Below, in pieces: positions 25,159 through 34,150 of a DNA stretch of 51,337 bases. The notes below the pieces were generated by a model. It searched no databases, was not told where the DNA came from, and worked only from the letters and a program-made list of their open reading frames with translations. Position 1 is the stretch's first letter; each line of letters begins with the position of its first letter. A program made the position numbers and the translations under genes. The stretch comes from an uncultured Collinsella sp. (GTDB lineage: Bacteria > Actinomycetota > Coriobacteriia > Coriobacteriales > Coriobacteriaceae): assembly GCA_905209455.1 (NCBI GenBank), contig CAJLTA010000016.1:1-51337 (forward strand), in the 5' to 3' direction.

Positions 25159-25707
25159 ATGCCTATCAACAAACGAGAGAGCCTGCTGTTCACCTTTATC
25201 ATGTGCTTTTGCATGGTGCTCTGGATGAGCATCTACAACGTTGCCCTGCAGCACGGGGCCATCAACGGCGAGGTCGTTGCCACTGCGTGGCTCGGCTTCC
25301 CCGTTGCCTACATTTTTGCCATGTGCTGCGACTGGTTCGTCGCCAGCCCGCTCGCCAAGGGTTTCGCCTTTAAGTACTTGGTCACGCCGGGCAAGAGCTC
25401 GCCACTTGCCATGACGCTCGCCGTCAGCTCCTGCATGGTCGTTCCCATGGTCATCATCATGTCGCTGTACGGTGCCTGTGAGGGTCTGACGCACATGCCC
25501 GGCGGCATCCTTGCGAACCTGTATTCCGTGCCCGCGATCTGGATGATCAACATCCCGCATAATTTTGTGATGGCGCTGCCGTGGAACCTTTTGGTAGCCG
25601 GTCCGATTTCCCGCTTCGTCTTCCGTCGCGCCTTCCCTGTGGGGACGGTTTTCGAGGAGGAGCATGCCGAGCTCTTGGAGCAGGCTATGGCTCCTGAGTG
25701 CGAGTAG
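25159..25707 (+). CDS. DUF2798 family membrane protein
   Basis: This 182-residue protein has four predicted membrane helices in two similar halves: SLLFTFIMCFCMVLWMSIYN then AWLGFPVAYIFAMCCDWFVA, and LAVSSCMVVPMVIIMSLYGA then an amphipathic helix and PWNLLVAGPISRFVF. This repeated pattern with the FxxxxxxMxxYN motif is typical of DUF2798, whose function is unknown. GAGAGGAA precedes the ATG. It stands alone between two hairpins. A strong terminator lies well after its stop. Confidence 0.75.
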   Translation: MPINKRESLLFTFIMCFCMVLWMSIYNVALQHGAINGEVVATAWLGFPVAYIFAMCCDWFVASPLAKGFAFKYLVTPGKSSPLAMTLAVSSCMVVPMVIIMSLYGACEGLTHMPGGILANLYSVPAIWMINIPHNFVMALPWNLLVAGPISRFVFRRAFPVGTVFEEEHAELLEQAMAPECE

Positions 25708-25873
25708 CTCGCTTAGGGATCTGCTGAGCGCGGGCGACTTGCTTGGTTGGAGCCCTAAGCGTGGATAGCTCTCTCGGCGACATCGCGGGCGTGAGCGGTG
25801 CGCATGACCGGAGGGCCCGTGCTGCTCCGTTGCCCGACGTGCTAGCGCGCAGAACAATCTGTTGGTGCATTCG

Positions 25874-25906
25874 GCGGCTGCTGAAGCGTTTCGGCAGCCG
25901 CTTTTT
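25874..25906 (+). terminator. Terminator upstream of the activase gene
   Basis: GCGGCTGC pairs with GCAGCCGC, with GAA/TTT extending the stem, followed by TTTTTAT. The stretch 25708-25873 before it shows nothing recognisable. Confidence 0.85.
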
Positions 25907-25918
25907 ATACGGAGTTTA

Positions 25919-25939
25919 AATACAACAGTCTGTTGTATT
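25919..25939 (+). promoter_or_regulatory. Palindromic operator, likely bound by the downstream TetR protein
   Basis: AATACAACAG and CTGTTGTATT form a perfect 21-bp palindrome with a single central T. It lies 49 bases before the activase start. CTGTTG (25930) and TATATC (25951) could be promoter boxes, so a bound repressor would block transcription. A TetR-family gene ends this same operon, which makes autoregulation likely. Confidence 0.75.
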
Positions 25940-25988
25940 ACGTAGAGTGGTATATCTCTAGCGGGAAAAATGCGAGAGACGGAGCATT

Positions 25989-28900
25989 ATGGCGTTGCTA
26001 GTAGGACTGGACGTAGGGTCGACGACGACCAAAGTTTACGCGATGCACGAGGATATGACCGAGGCGTGGTGGGGATATCGCCGCCACGGGGCGTGTCAGA
26101 CAGCGAGCGTGCGCGCCATGCTCGGCGAGCTCGCCGAGCGCTTTCCCCATGAGTCGCTGCGCGTTGCGGTGACCGGCTCGGGTGCGCGCGATATCGCGAC
26201 CGCGCTGGGCGCCTCGTACGTTCAGGAGGTGGTCGCCAACGCGCTCGCGATCAGCAGGTTCTATCCGCAGACGCGCTGCGCCATCGAGCTGGGCGGCCAA
26301 GACGCCAAGATGATCTTCTTCCGCACCAACGATAAGGGAGACATCGAGGTTGCCGACATGCGCATGAACGGCTCGTGCGCAGGCGGTACCGGTGCATTTA
26401 TCGACGAGATGGCAAAGCTCATGGGGGTCGGCACCGAATCGGGTGAGTTCGAGCAGCTCGCAAGCCGGGGAACGACCGTCCACGAGGTCTCGGGCCGCTG
26501 CGGCGTGTACGCAAAGACCGATATCCAGCCGCTGCTCAACGAGGGCATTCCTACCACCGACCTGGCGCTTTCGGCGCTTCACGCGGTCGCCCGCCAAACG
26601 ATCGGCGGTCTGGCCCAGGGTATCGACATCGAGCCGCCGGTAATCTTCGAGGGCGGTACGCTCGCCTACAACCCCACACTGGTCCGCGTGTTCCGGGAGC
26701 AACTGAATCTATCGGACGATCAGGTTATCGTCCCGCGCGATCCGCAGATCATGGTCGCGCGCGGTGCCGCCCTGTCGCTGACCGACATGTTCGCATCGTC
26801 CCAACCGATCGACCTTCCCGACGCTTTTGTCCGGCTGGATAAGCTCGAGACGGTCGCGCCCGCAAGCGGGGAGGGACGTCTTGCCCAGCCCTTTTTTGCC
26901 ACACCTGCCGAGCAGGCGGATTTTACGGCACGCCATGGCAAAGAGACGCCGGCAAAGGGTCCGGATGCGTATGCGCCCGGAGAGACGGTGCGTGTGGCGC
27001 TCGGTATCGATTCGGGGAGCACGACGACCAAGTTCGCCCTGGTCGATGAGGCGGGTGAGCTTGTCGATTCGTTCTACGCGTCTAATAACGGCAGACCGCT
27101 CGACGTCGCCCAACAGGGTCTTGTCAGCTTGAAGAACCGCTGGGAGACAGCGGGAGTCACGCTTGCGATCGATGCCGTGGGCACCACGGGATACGGCGAG
27201 GAGCTTTTCGCGCGCGCGTTCCACGCCGACTACCATACGGTCGAGACGGTCGCGCACGCCCGCGCCGCGTGCGCATGCGTTCCCGATGCGACCTTCGTGC
27301 TCGACATCGGCGGACAGGATATGAAGGCCATCTGGCTCAACCACGGCGTGCTGACCGATATCGTCGTCAACGAGGCGTGCTCTGCGGGCTGCGGCTCGTT
27401 CCTCGAGGGTTTTGCCAAAAACCTCGGAATAGCCGTTGAGGATATCGCGACCGAGGCATTTTCGTCCAAAGCCCCCGCCGTTCTCGGCAGCCGCTGCACG
27501 GTGTTCATGAACAGCAGCGTCGTTTCCGAGCAGCGGCGCGGTAAGGGTCCGGGCGACATCATGGCCGGTCTCTGCCGTTCGATTATCGAGAACGTGTTCA
27601 CCAAGGTCATTCGCGTTTCAAATCTCAACCGTCTGGGCGACAAAGTCGTCGTCCAGGGCGGCACGTTCCGAAACGACGCGGTGCTGCGCGCATTCGAGCA
27701 GTATCTGGGCAAACCCGTCACGCGTGCGCCCCACCCGGGGCTGATGGGCGCTATCGGTATCGCCCTGCTCGCGCGCGAGGAATGCCGCAAGGGCGACGCC
27801 GGCACGTCGTTTATCGGGCTCGATGCCGTGGAGCGCTTCGAGCATCGCGAGTTCGGCGGCGTTACCTGCCGTCGGTGCAACAACCGCTGCCAGCGCGCGG
27901 TCGTGGCATTTGGCGACGGCTCGCTTTACGTCACGGGCAATCGCTGCCCGCGCGGCGGCGCCATCTCATGGGATGAGCTCGTGCGCGAGGTTCCCGCGGC
28001 GGAGGAGCTGCGTCCGCAGGGTGCTTGCGAGGCACAGGCACCCGGCACGGGGCGCGACCGGACCGCGGCTGCCCCCAATCTCTTTGTCGACCGCGAGAAG
28101 CTGCTGTTCGAGTCGTGCCCCACGGTTCCCGTCTGCGGGGGGCGCGATGTCACGATCGGCATTCCCCGTGTGCTCGAGTTCTGGGACACCATGCCGTTCT
28201 GGTCGACGTTCTTCAGCACGCTCGGCTTTAAGGTGCGCGTCTCGGGACGCAGCACCAAGGCGATGTACGAGCGCGGTCTGGCGCACGTCACATCCGACAC
28301 CGTGTGCTTCCCGGCCAAGCTCGTCCACGGGCACATCCGCAATCTCGTCGACGCCGGCGTCGACCGCATCTTCATGCCCATCATCACGACGGTGCCCACC
28401 GAAAACACCGCCTCTACCAGCGAGTGGATGTGCGCCGTCGTAAAGGGATACCCCTACGTGATGCGCAATTCCGATAACCCGGAGGAGCGTTTCGGCGTTC
28501 CGTTCGATACGCCGCTGTTCCACTGGTACGACGAGGGCGACCGAAACCGCCAGCTCAAGGCGTGGTGCAAGGAGACCTTCGATATCGATGCCGACCTGGT
28601 TGCCAAGGCGACCGAGCAGGCGGACCGCGCGCAGCAGACGTTTGAGAACCAGCTGCAGCTGCGCGGCAGGCAGGTGCTCGAGAACGTGCGCGAGGACGGC
28701 GGCTACGCGGTGGTGATCGCTTCGCGCCCGTACCACAACGACCCGCTGGTCAACCACGGGCTGCCCAAGCTCTTCTCTGAGCGCGGCATCCCCGTGCTGA
28801 CGCCCGATGCGGTGCCGGGGGTCTGCAACGTCGATCTTTCCAACAGCCGCATCGACATCGTGAACAACTACCATGCGCGCATGCTGTCGTGCGCGGTCAT

Positions 28901-30428
28901 CGTCGCATCGACGCCCGAGCTCGAGCTCGTGCAGATGGGCAGCTTCGGCTGCGGCCACGATGCGTATCTCACCGACGAGATCGCGCGCATGATGGGCGAG
29001 ATGGGCTCCAAGGTTCCGATGATGATCAAGCTCGATGAGAGCGACGTCGCCGGTCCCATGGGCATTCGCGTGCGTTCGTTTATCGAGTCGGTCAACCGTC
29101 GTCGCGCGGAGGAGCGTGCCGAGGGCGCCCGGGTGCACGCGGTCCATCCGCTCGACGACCCGTATAAGGTCAAGTACACCAAGCGCGACCGGCACGACAA
29201 GATCGCGCTGGCCCCCAACACCTCCCATGCGTTCTGCAGGCTCATGACCGCGGCGATGCGCAATCAGGGCGTGCGCGCCGAGGCCCTTGATATCGGGCGC
29301 GAGGATGCCATCCGCCTGGGCAAACGCTATGTGCACAACGACATCTGCTTCCCCGCGCAAATCGTGATCGGCGAGGCGCTCGCGGCACTCGAGAGCGGTA
29401 AGTACGACCCGCACGACGTCGCCGTGGTGACTGGCAAGTATATCGGCGACTGCCGCCTGACGCACTACATGCCCCTGCTGCGCCGCGCGCTCGACGACGC
29501 GGGATACGACTATGTCCCGGTGCTCACCAACGACGACGTCGATGCCCACAATGCGCATCCGGGCTTCAAGCTCGGCCTTGGCCCGAGCATCCAGATCGCC
29601 TACGGTCTTCCCATGATCGATGCCCTCGAGGCCATGCTTAGGCGCATCCGTCCCTACGAGCTCGAGAAGGGCGCGGCGGACGCTGCGTTCGACCGCGCGC
29701 TCGATGAGGTTATCGAGGGCATGGAGCGCTCCGGGCTGAGAGGCCAGGCGACGGGCTTCAAACGCGCGCTTGCGATCATGGACGCCGTTCCGTACGACCG
29801 CTCGAACCCGCATCCGACCGTTCTCATCGTGGGCGAGTACCTGCTCAATTTCCATCTCGGCGCCAACCACGAGATCGAGCGCTACCTCGAGGACAACGGG
29901 CTCGAGGTCATCGAGGCGCGCATGACCGACGTGATCCGCAAGACCTATTTCTACAAGCATGCGCAGTCGCGCGAGTTCCACGTCGACCTGTCGCTGCCCG
30001 AAAAGGCCTGGTACGCCACGGCGGACAACCTGTTCGAGCTCGCGCACGACCGTTGCGACCGCCTGGGCGCGGCGAGCCCGCTCTACGAGCCGCCGACGCG
30101 CATGCCCGAGCTCGTGCGCGCGAGCGATAAGATCCTGCACCATACGTTCGATGCGGGCGAGGGCGTGCTGATTCCGGCGGAGATTCTCGAGCACGCCAAG
30201 CGCGGCTGCCGCAACTTCGTGATCCTGCAGCCGTTCGGGTGTCTGCCCAACCATGTCGTGGGGCGCGGGCTCATCCATGCGCTCAAGGAGCAGTATCCCA
30301 CGGCGCAGTTCCTGCCGCTCGACTACGATCCCGACGTGAGCTTCGCCAACGTGGAGAACCGTCTTCAGATGCTCATCATGAACGCCAAGGCGCAGGGGTG
30401 CGGTGAGGCGCATGGCGAGACCGCGTAA
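25989..30428 (+). CDS. Giant acyl-CoA dehydratase activase-related protein (double ASKHA + DUF2229)
   Basis: This 1479-residue protein belongs to the BcrA/BadF/HgdC activase superfamily. ASKHA domain 1 (1-270) has LVGLDVGSTTTK and GGQDAKM; domain 2 (about 335-600) has ALGIDSGSTTTKF and GGQDMKA. Each carries the two cysteines that hold a [4Fe-4S] cluster in family members: Cys130 and Cys171, then Cys464 and Cys503. A cysteine cluster follows (Cys627, 630, 634, 653). The rest is DUF2229-like with two related halves, marked by CFPAKLVHGH...SFGCGHDAY and CFPAQIVIGE...QPFGCLPNH. Relatives are ATP-driven electron injectors for 2-hydroxyacyl-CoA dehydratases or double-cubane proteins; no separate partner gene is nearby. 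Function is unknown. It overlaps the TetR gene by 17 bases. Confidence 0.88.
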   Translation: MALLVGLDVGSTTTKVYAMHEDMTEAWWGYRRHGACQTASVRAMLGELAERFPHESLRVAVTGSGARDIATALGASYVQEVVANALAISRFYPQTRCAIELGGQDAKMIFFRTNDKGDIEVADMRMNGSCAGGTGAFIDEMAKLMGVGTESGEFEQLASRGTTVHEVSGRCGVYAKTDIQPLLNEGIPTTDLALSALHAVARQTIGGLAQGIDIEPPVIFEGGTLAYNPTLVRVFREQLNLSDDQVIVPRDPQIMVARGAALSLTDMFASSQPIDLPDAFVRLDKLETVAPASGEGRLAQPFFATPAEQADFTARHGKETPAKGPDAYAPGETVRVALGIDSGSTTTKFALVDEAGELVDSFYASNNGRPLDVAQQGLVSLKNRWETAGVTLAIDAVGTTGYGEELFARAFHADYHTVETVAHARAACACVPDATFVLDIGGQDMKAIWLNHGVLTDIVVNEACSAGCGSFLEGFAKNLGIAVEDIATEAFSSKAPAVLGSRCTVFMNSSVVSEQRRGKGPGDIMAGLCRSIIENVFTKVIRVSNLNRLGDKVVVQGGTFRNDAVLRAFEQYLGKPVTRAPHPGLMGAIGIALLAREECRKGDAGTSFIGLDAVERFEHREFGGVTCRRCNNRCQRAVVAFGDGSLYVTGNRCPRGGAISWDELVREVPAAEELRPQGACEAQAPGTGRDRTAAAPNLFVDREKLLFESCPTVPVCGGRDVTIGIPRVLEFWDTMPFWSTFFSTLGFKVRVSGRSTKAMYERGLAHVTSDTVCFPAKLVHGHIRNLVDAGVDRIFMPIITTVPTENTASTSEWMCAVVKGYPYVMRNSDNPEERFGVPFDTPLFHWYDEGDRNRQLKAWCKETFDIDADLVAKATEQADRAQQTFENQLQLRGRQVLENVREDGGYAVVIASRPYHNDPLVNHGLPKLFSERGIPVLTPDAVPGVCNVDLSNSRIDIVNNYHARMLSCAVIVASTPELELVQMGSFGCGHDAYLTDEIARMMGEMGSKVPMMIKLDESDVAGPMGIRVRSFIESVNRRRAEERAEGARVHAVHPLDDPYKVKYTKRDRHDKIALAPNTSHAFCRLMTAAMRNQGVRAEALDIGREDAIRLGKRYVHNDICFPAQIVIGEALAALESGKYDPHDVAVVTGKYIGDCRLTHYMPLLRRALDDAGYDYVPVLTNDDVDAHNAHPGFKLGLGPSIQIAYGLPMIDALEAMLRRIRPYELEKGAADAAFDRALDEVIEGMERSGLRGQATGFKRALAIMDAVPYDRSNPHPTVLIVGEYLLNFHLGANHEIERYLEDNGLEVIEARMTDVIRKTYFYKHAQSREFHVDLSLPEKAWYATADNLFELAHDRCDRLGAASPLYEPPTRMPELVRASDKILHHTFDAGEGVLIPAEILEHAKRGCRNFVILQPFGCLPNHVVGRGLIHALKEQYPTAQFLPLDYDPDVSFANVENRLQMLIMNAKAQGCGEAHGETA

Positions 30429-31101
30429 GGACGCCGATGCGCCCGATGCACGCACCCGTATCATCGAGGCGTTTTGGGAGCTCATCGAGAACAACAGCAT
30501 CTTCGAGCTGTCGGTTGGCGAGGTGACCCGCGCCGCCCAGTGCAATCGCGGAACGTTTTACTACTATTTTCACGATTTCGATGAACTCGTCGCCATCGCC
30601 ATAGCCCAGCTGCTGCAGGATAACGAGCTCATCACCGATGCCCTCTGGCATTTTTCGAGCGAGGGCGACCTTTCGGCGTTCGACCGGCGCGACGTCCGCT
30701 GCCTGCTGCGGCGCATCGTCATCACCATGAGGGCGGGTGCCGCCGAGCAGGTCGTGCAGGGCATCCATACGATCATCATCGACCGCGTGAGAGAGATCGT
30801 CCACCCCGACGGAGAAGAGCTCAAGGCAGATTCGAGCTTTGCGGTGGGCTTTCTGGTCTCGGGCATCATGGGCTTTGTGATGGCGGTCGGCTTTGCCCGG
30901 GAGGGCGGCGAGGAGATAGACCTCGAGCAGCCGGGGGACAGCGCGTGCGCGTACCTGAGGGCGGTCGCCATGCAGACGGTGGAAACGGTCGCGCAAGTCG
31001 AGGGCGTCGATACATCCGAGCTGCTCGAACGCGTCTCCAAGGAGGCCGATGCCTATCGCGCATCGCGTGCGACGAGTCCCGACGTGGTGAAAGACGCCTA
31101 G
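30412..31101 (+). CDS. TetR/AcrR-family transcriptional regulator
   Basis: This 229-residue protein has the N-terminal TetR helix-turn-helix (ARTRIIEAFWELIENN, VGEVTRAAQCNRGTFYYYF, HDFDELV) and a long helical C-terminal ligand domain. I chose the ATG at 30412, preceded by GGTGAGG; the start lies inside the last codons of the activase gene, so translation is coupled. It probably represses its own operon through the palindrome at 25919. The ligand is unknown; an acyl-CoA or fatty acid is a guess from the gene partner. Confidence 0.88.
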   Translation: MARPRKDADAPDARTRIIEAFWELIENNSIFELSVGEVTRAAQCNRGTFYYYFHDFDELVAIAIAQLLQDNELITDALWHFSSEGDLSAFDRRDVRCLLRRIVITMRAGAAEQVVQGIHTIIIDRVREIVHPDGEELKADSSFAVGFLVSGIMGFVMAVGFAREGGEEIDLEQPGDSACAYLRAVAMQTVETVAQVEGVDTSELLERVSKEADAYRASRATSPDVVKDA

Positions 31102-31293
31102 GGTTTCTCTTGCGGGGCGCCTGTCGCGCATCGCGCGGTGAGTCCCGCGATGCGGTCATAACCTGCATTCATGTGAGCCGGGTTTATAGATATTCCTCCA
31201 GCTGTTAACATAGACAACCTGTGGGTAAAGAGACAAAAGCGCCGCCGACGGGCGGGCGTTTTGATTTCGATGAACTCATGTAAGGAAACGAGC

Positions 31294-33936
31294 ATGTTAG
31301 ATAGATTTACCGATCGAGCGCGCAAGGTCATGTCGATGGCCAAACAGGAGGCGCTCGATCTGCACTCAAATAAGGTGGGCACCGAGCACCTGCTGCTCGC
31401 ACTCGCCAAGGAGGACGAGGGCATCGCTGCCGAGGCGCTGCGCTCGCTTGATATCTCCTACGACGACATCATGGACACCCTCAAGGAGGTCCAGACCACG
31501 GTTCCCGAGCCCAGCGAGGAGACCGAGGCTGCCAAGCTTGCCTTTACGCCGCTCGTCATTAGCGTGATGGAGCGCTCCTTCCGCGTGGCACGTGAGAACA
31601 ACCAGACCTACGTGTCGACCGAGCACTTGCTGATTGGCATCGTCGAAGAGGGTAACGGCATGGCCATGGACATCCTCATGCGCCTGGGTGTGTCGTCCGC
31701 CTCCATCAAAAAGGCTATCGAGAAACTTACCGCCAAGGACCAGGACAAGAAGCGTCCGCTCGCCGGCGCCGGTGCCGGGCGTCCCGGTGCGGGCCTGCCG
31801 TTCTTTAGCGGCTCGGACGCGTCGCAGCAAAAGGGGAGCGGTACCGATACGCTTAAGCAGTTCGCCACCAACCTTACGCAGAAGGCGCGCGACGGCGAGC
31901 TCGACCCTGTAATTGGTCGCGAAAAGGAAGTCCAGCGTATGATGGAGATCCTTTCGCGTCGCACCAAGAACAATCCGCTTATCTTGGGCGACCCCGGCGT
32001 GGGCAAGACGGCCATCGTCGAGGGTCTGGCTCAGCAGATTGCAGCTGGCAGCGTGCCCGAGAACCTTATGAACCAGAACATCTGGACGCTCGACCTGCCG
32101 GGCCTCGTTGCGGGCGCCAAGTATCGCGGTGAGTTTGAGGAGCGCCTCAAGAACGTGATCCAGGAGGCCACCGAGGCCGACGACGTCATCCTGTTTATCG
32201 ACGAGATGCACACTATCATCGGTGCCGGTTCTGCCGAGGGCTCCATCGACGCGAGCTCCATGCTCAAGCCCGTGCTTGCGCGCGGTGCCTTCCAGATTAT
32301 CGGCGCCACCACGGCCGAGGAATTCCGTAAGTACCTCACCAAGGATCCGGCCTTTGAGCGTCGCTTCCAGACCATCGATGTCGAGGAGCCGAGCGTCGAG
32401 GACACGGTCAAGATCCTGACCGCGCTCAAGCCGCGCTACGAGGAGCACCACCATGTGCGCTATACGCAGGGTGCTATCGAGGCCGCCGCGAACCTTTCCA
32501 ACCGCTACATTCAGGACCGCTTCCTGCCTGATAAGGCCATCGACCTCATTGACGAGGCCGGCGCCCGCGCCCGCATCGCCGCCAACCGCGCGCCCGAGCC
32601 GGTGCGCGAGGCCGAGCATCGCATAGAGGAGCTCAAGGCCGCCGCACAGGAGGCCACCGAGAGCGACGACATGAACAAGGCCGCCGAGATCACCGAGCAG
32701 CAGAAGGCTGCCGAGATTGAGCTCGCCGAGGCCAAGGCCGCCTGGACCGCCGAGCTCGACGCCAGCCCGCTCACCATCGACGTGAGTCAGATTGCCGACA
32801 TCGTGTCCGTGACCTCTGGCGTGCCGGTTTCCTCGCTCACCGAGAGCGAGAGCCGTCGCCTGCTGCAAGCCGAAAGCGTGCTCAAGACGCGCATCATCGG
32901 CCAGGATGAGGCAGTCGAGGCCGTCGCCAAGGCCGTGCGCCGCAGCCGCTCGCCGCTCAAGGACCCGCGTCGCCCCGGCGGCAGCTTTATCTTCCTGGGT
33001 CCCACCGGCACAGGCAAGACCGAGCTCGCCAAGACGCTCGCCGAGTACCTCTTTGGCAGCAAGGACGCGCTCATCAGCTTCGACATGTCGGAGTTCGGCA
33101 GCGAGTTCGAGGTCTCCAAGCTTATCGGTAGCCCTCCGGGTTACGTGGGTCACGACGAGGGCGGTCAGCTTACCAAGGCCGTTCGTCGTCACCCGTATTC
33201 GGTCGTGCTGTTCGACGAGATCGAGAAGGCGCACCCCGACATCTTCAACATTCTGCTGCAGGTGCTGGAGGAGGGTCGTCTGACCGATAGCCAGGGCAAG
33301 ACGGTTGACTTCCGCAACACCGTGATCATCATGACATCCAACGTGGGCGCCCGCGAGATCGCGCAGGATGCGAGCGTTGGCTTTGGCACCACCGGCGAGC
33401 AGGGCCTCACCTCGAGTGAGATCAAGGGCCGTGCGATGGGCGAGCTCAAGCGCCTGTTCCGCCCCGAGCTGCTCAACCGTATCGACGATATTGTGGTGTT
33501 CCAGAAGCTCTCGGGCGAGAACCTGACCAAGATCGCGCACCTGCTGGTGGACGACCTGCGCCAGCGCCTGATCGCAAACGGCATGAACATCAAGCTCACC
33601 GATGCGGCCTATGACAAGATCGTGGCCGAGGGCACCGACCTCACCAACGGTGCGCGTCCGCTGCGCCGTGCTATTCAAAAGCTCATCGAGGATCCGCTGT
33701 CCGAGGAACTGCTGGCTGGCGAGTGGGGCGAGGGCGATACCGTCCTGTGCGACGTGGCCGATGGCAAGTTTGTCTTTAGCCACGGCACGGGCGAGATCCC
33801 GGCACCGCGTCCGGCGGGCACGCTCGGTGGCGATACCGCCCCGGCGGCACCGCACACCGGCAACGCCGCGCCCGTGAGCGGCGGCGTGACCTCGGGCCCC
33901 GGCGGCATGATGCAAGCCGGTTCCGGCGCGCTGTAG
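31294..33936 (+). CDS. clpC: ATP-dependent Clp protease ATP-binding subunit ClpC
   Basis: ClpC unfolds proteins for ClpP. The 880-residue protein has two Clp_N repeats (FTDRARKVMSMAKQEALDL and FTPLVISVMERSFRVARENN), AAA1 with Walker A LGDPGVGKT (about 230) and Walker B VILFIDEMHT, a short middle domain rich in Ala/Glu (about 445-485), and AAA2 with GPTGTGKTELAK (about 568) and VVLFDEIEKAHPD. The short middle domain marks ClpC rather than ClpB. The Gly/Pro-rich tail is unusual but compatible. I chose the ATG at 31294, after GTAAGGAAACGAGC. I found no convincing CtsR, CIRCE or HspR site upstream. Confidence 0.94.
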   Translation: MLDRFTDRARKVMSMAKQEALDLHSNKVGTEHLLLALAKEDEGIAAEALRSLDISYDDIMDTLKEVQTTVPEPSEETEAAKLAFTPLVISVMERSFRVARENNQTYVSTEHLLIGIVEEGNGMAMDILMRLGVSSASIKKAIEKLTAKDQDKKRPLAGAGAGRPGAGLPFFSGSDASQQKGSGTDTLKQFATNLTQKARDGELDPVIGREKEVQRMMEILSRRTKNNPLILGDPGVGKTAIVEGLAQQIAAGSVPENLMNQNIWTLDLPGLVAGAKYRGEFEERLKNVIQEATEADDVILFIDEMHTIIGAGSAEGSIDASSMLKPVLARGAFQIIGATTAEEFRKYLTKDPAFERRFQTIDVEEPSVEDTVKILTALKPRYEEHHHVRYTQGAIEAAANLSNRYIQDRFLPDKAIDLIDEAGARARIAANRAPEPVREAEHRIEELKAAAQEATESDDMNKAAEITEQQKAAEIELAEAKAAWTAELDASPLTIDVSQIADIVSVTSGVPVSSLTESESRRLLQAESVLKTRIIGQDEAVEAVAKAVRRSRSPLKDPRRPGGSFIFLGPTGTGKTELAKTLAEYLFGSKDALISFDMSEFGSEFEVSKLIGSPPGYVGHDEGGQLTKAVRRHPYSVVLFDEIEKAHPDIFNILLQVLEEGRLTDSQGKTVDFRNTVIIMTSNVGAREIAQDASVGFGTTGEQGLTSSEIKGRAMGELKRLFRPELLNRIDDIVVFQKLSGENLTKIAHLLVDDLRQRLIANGMNIKLTDAAYDKIVAEGTDLTNGARPLRRAIQKLIEDPLSEELLAGEWGEGDTVLCDVADGKFVFSHGTGEIPAPRPAGTLGGDTAPAAPHTGNAAPVSGGVTSGPGGMMQAGSGAL

Positions 33937-33961
33937 GGCGTGGCGACAATTTGATACGCGC

Positions 33962-33994
33962 AATCGAGGCGCTCCGAAAAGGGCGCCTCGATTT
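33962..33994 (+). terminator. Terminator of clpC
   Basis: AATCGAGGCGC pairs with GCGCCTCGATT around an AAAA-containing loop, with a short T-run (TTT) at the end. Confidence 0.8.
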
Positions 33995-34150
33995 GTAGAG
34001 CTGCGGAAGTTGTGACCGTTACGCTATACGGTCCACCGTTAGCCGATGATGCGAGGGCGCTCGGCGTTTTCGACTGGTTTATGCACGCAAAGTCTGGGAA
34101 TATACAAGTCGCATGTCTTACTGTCTAACCAGTTGCGCCAAGGAGGCACC

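Noticed and set aside
24915..25232. Minus-strand 105-codon frame before the DUF2798 gene
   Set aside because: It crosses a terminator hairpin and an inverted repeat, has no ribosome site and no recognisable domain.
31235..31263. Possible terminator AAAAGCGCCGCC...GGCGGGCGTTTT just before clpC
   Set aside because: The arms pair only with a register shift and mismatches, and the sequence lies within the expected clpC leader; too weak to call.
31102..31293. CtsR, CIRCE or HspR operator upstream of clpC
   Set aside because: I looked for GGTCAAA heptads, TTAGCACTC/GAGTGCTAA, and CTTGAGT/ACTCAAG and found none.
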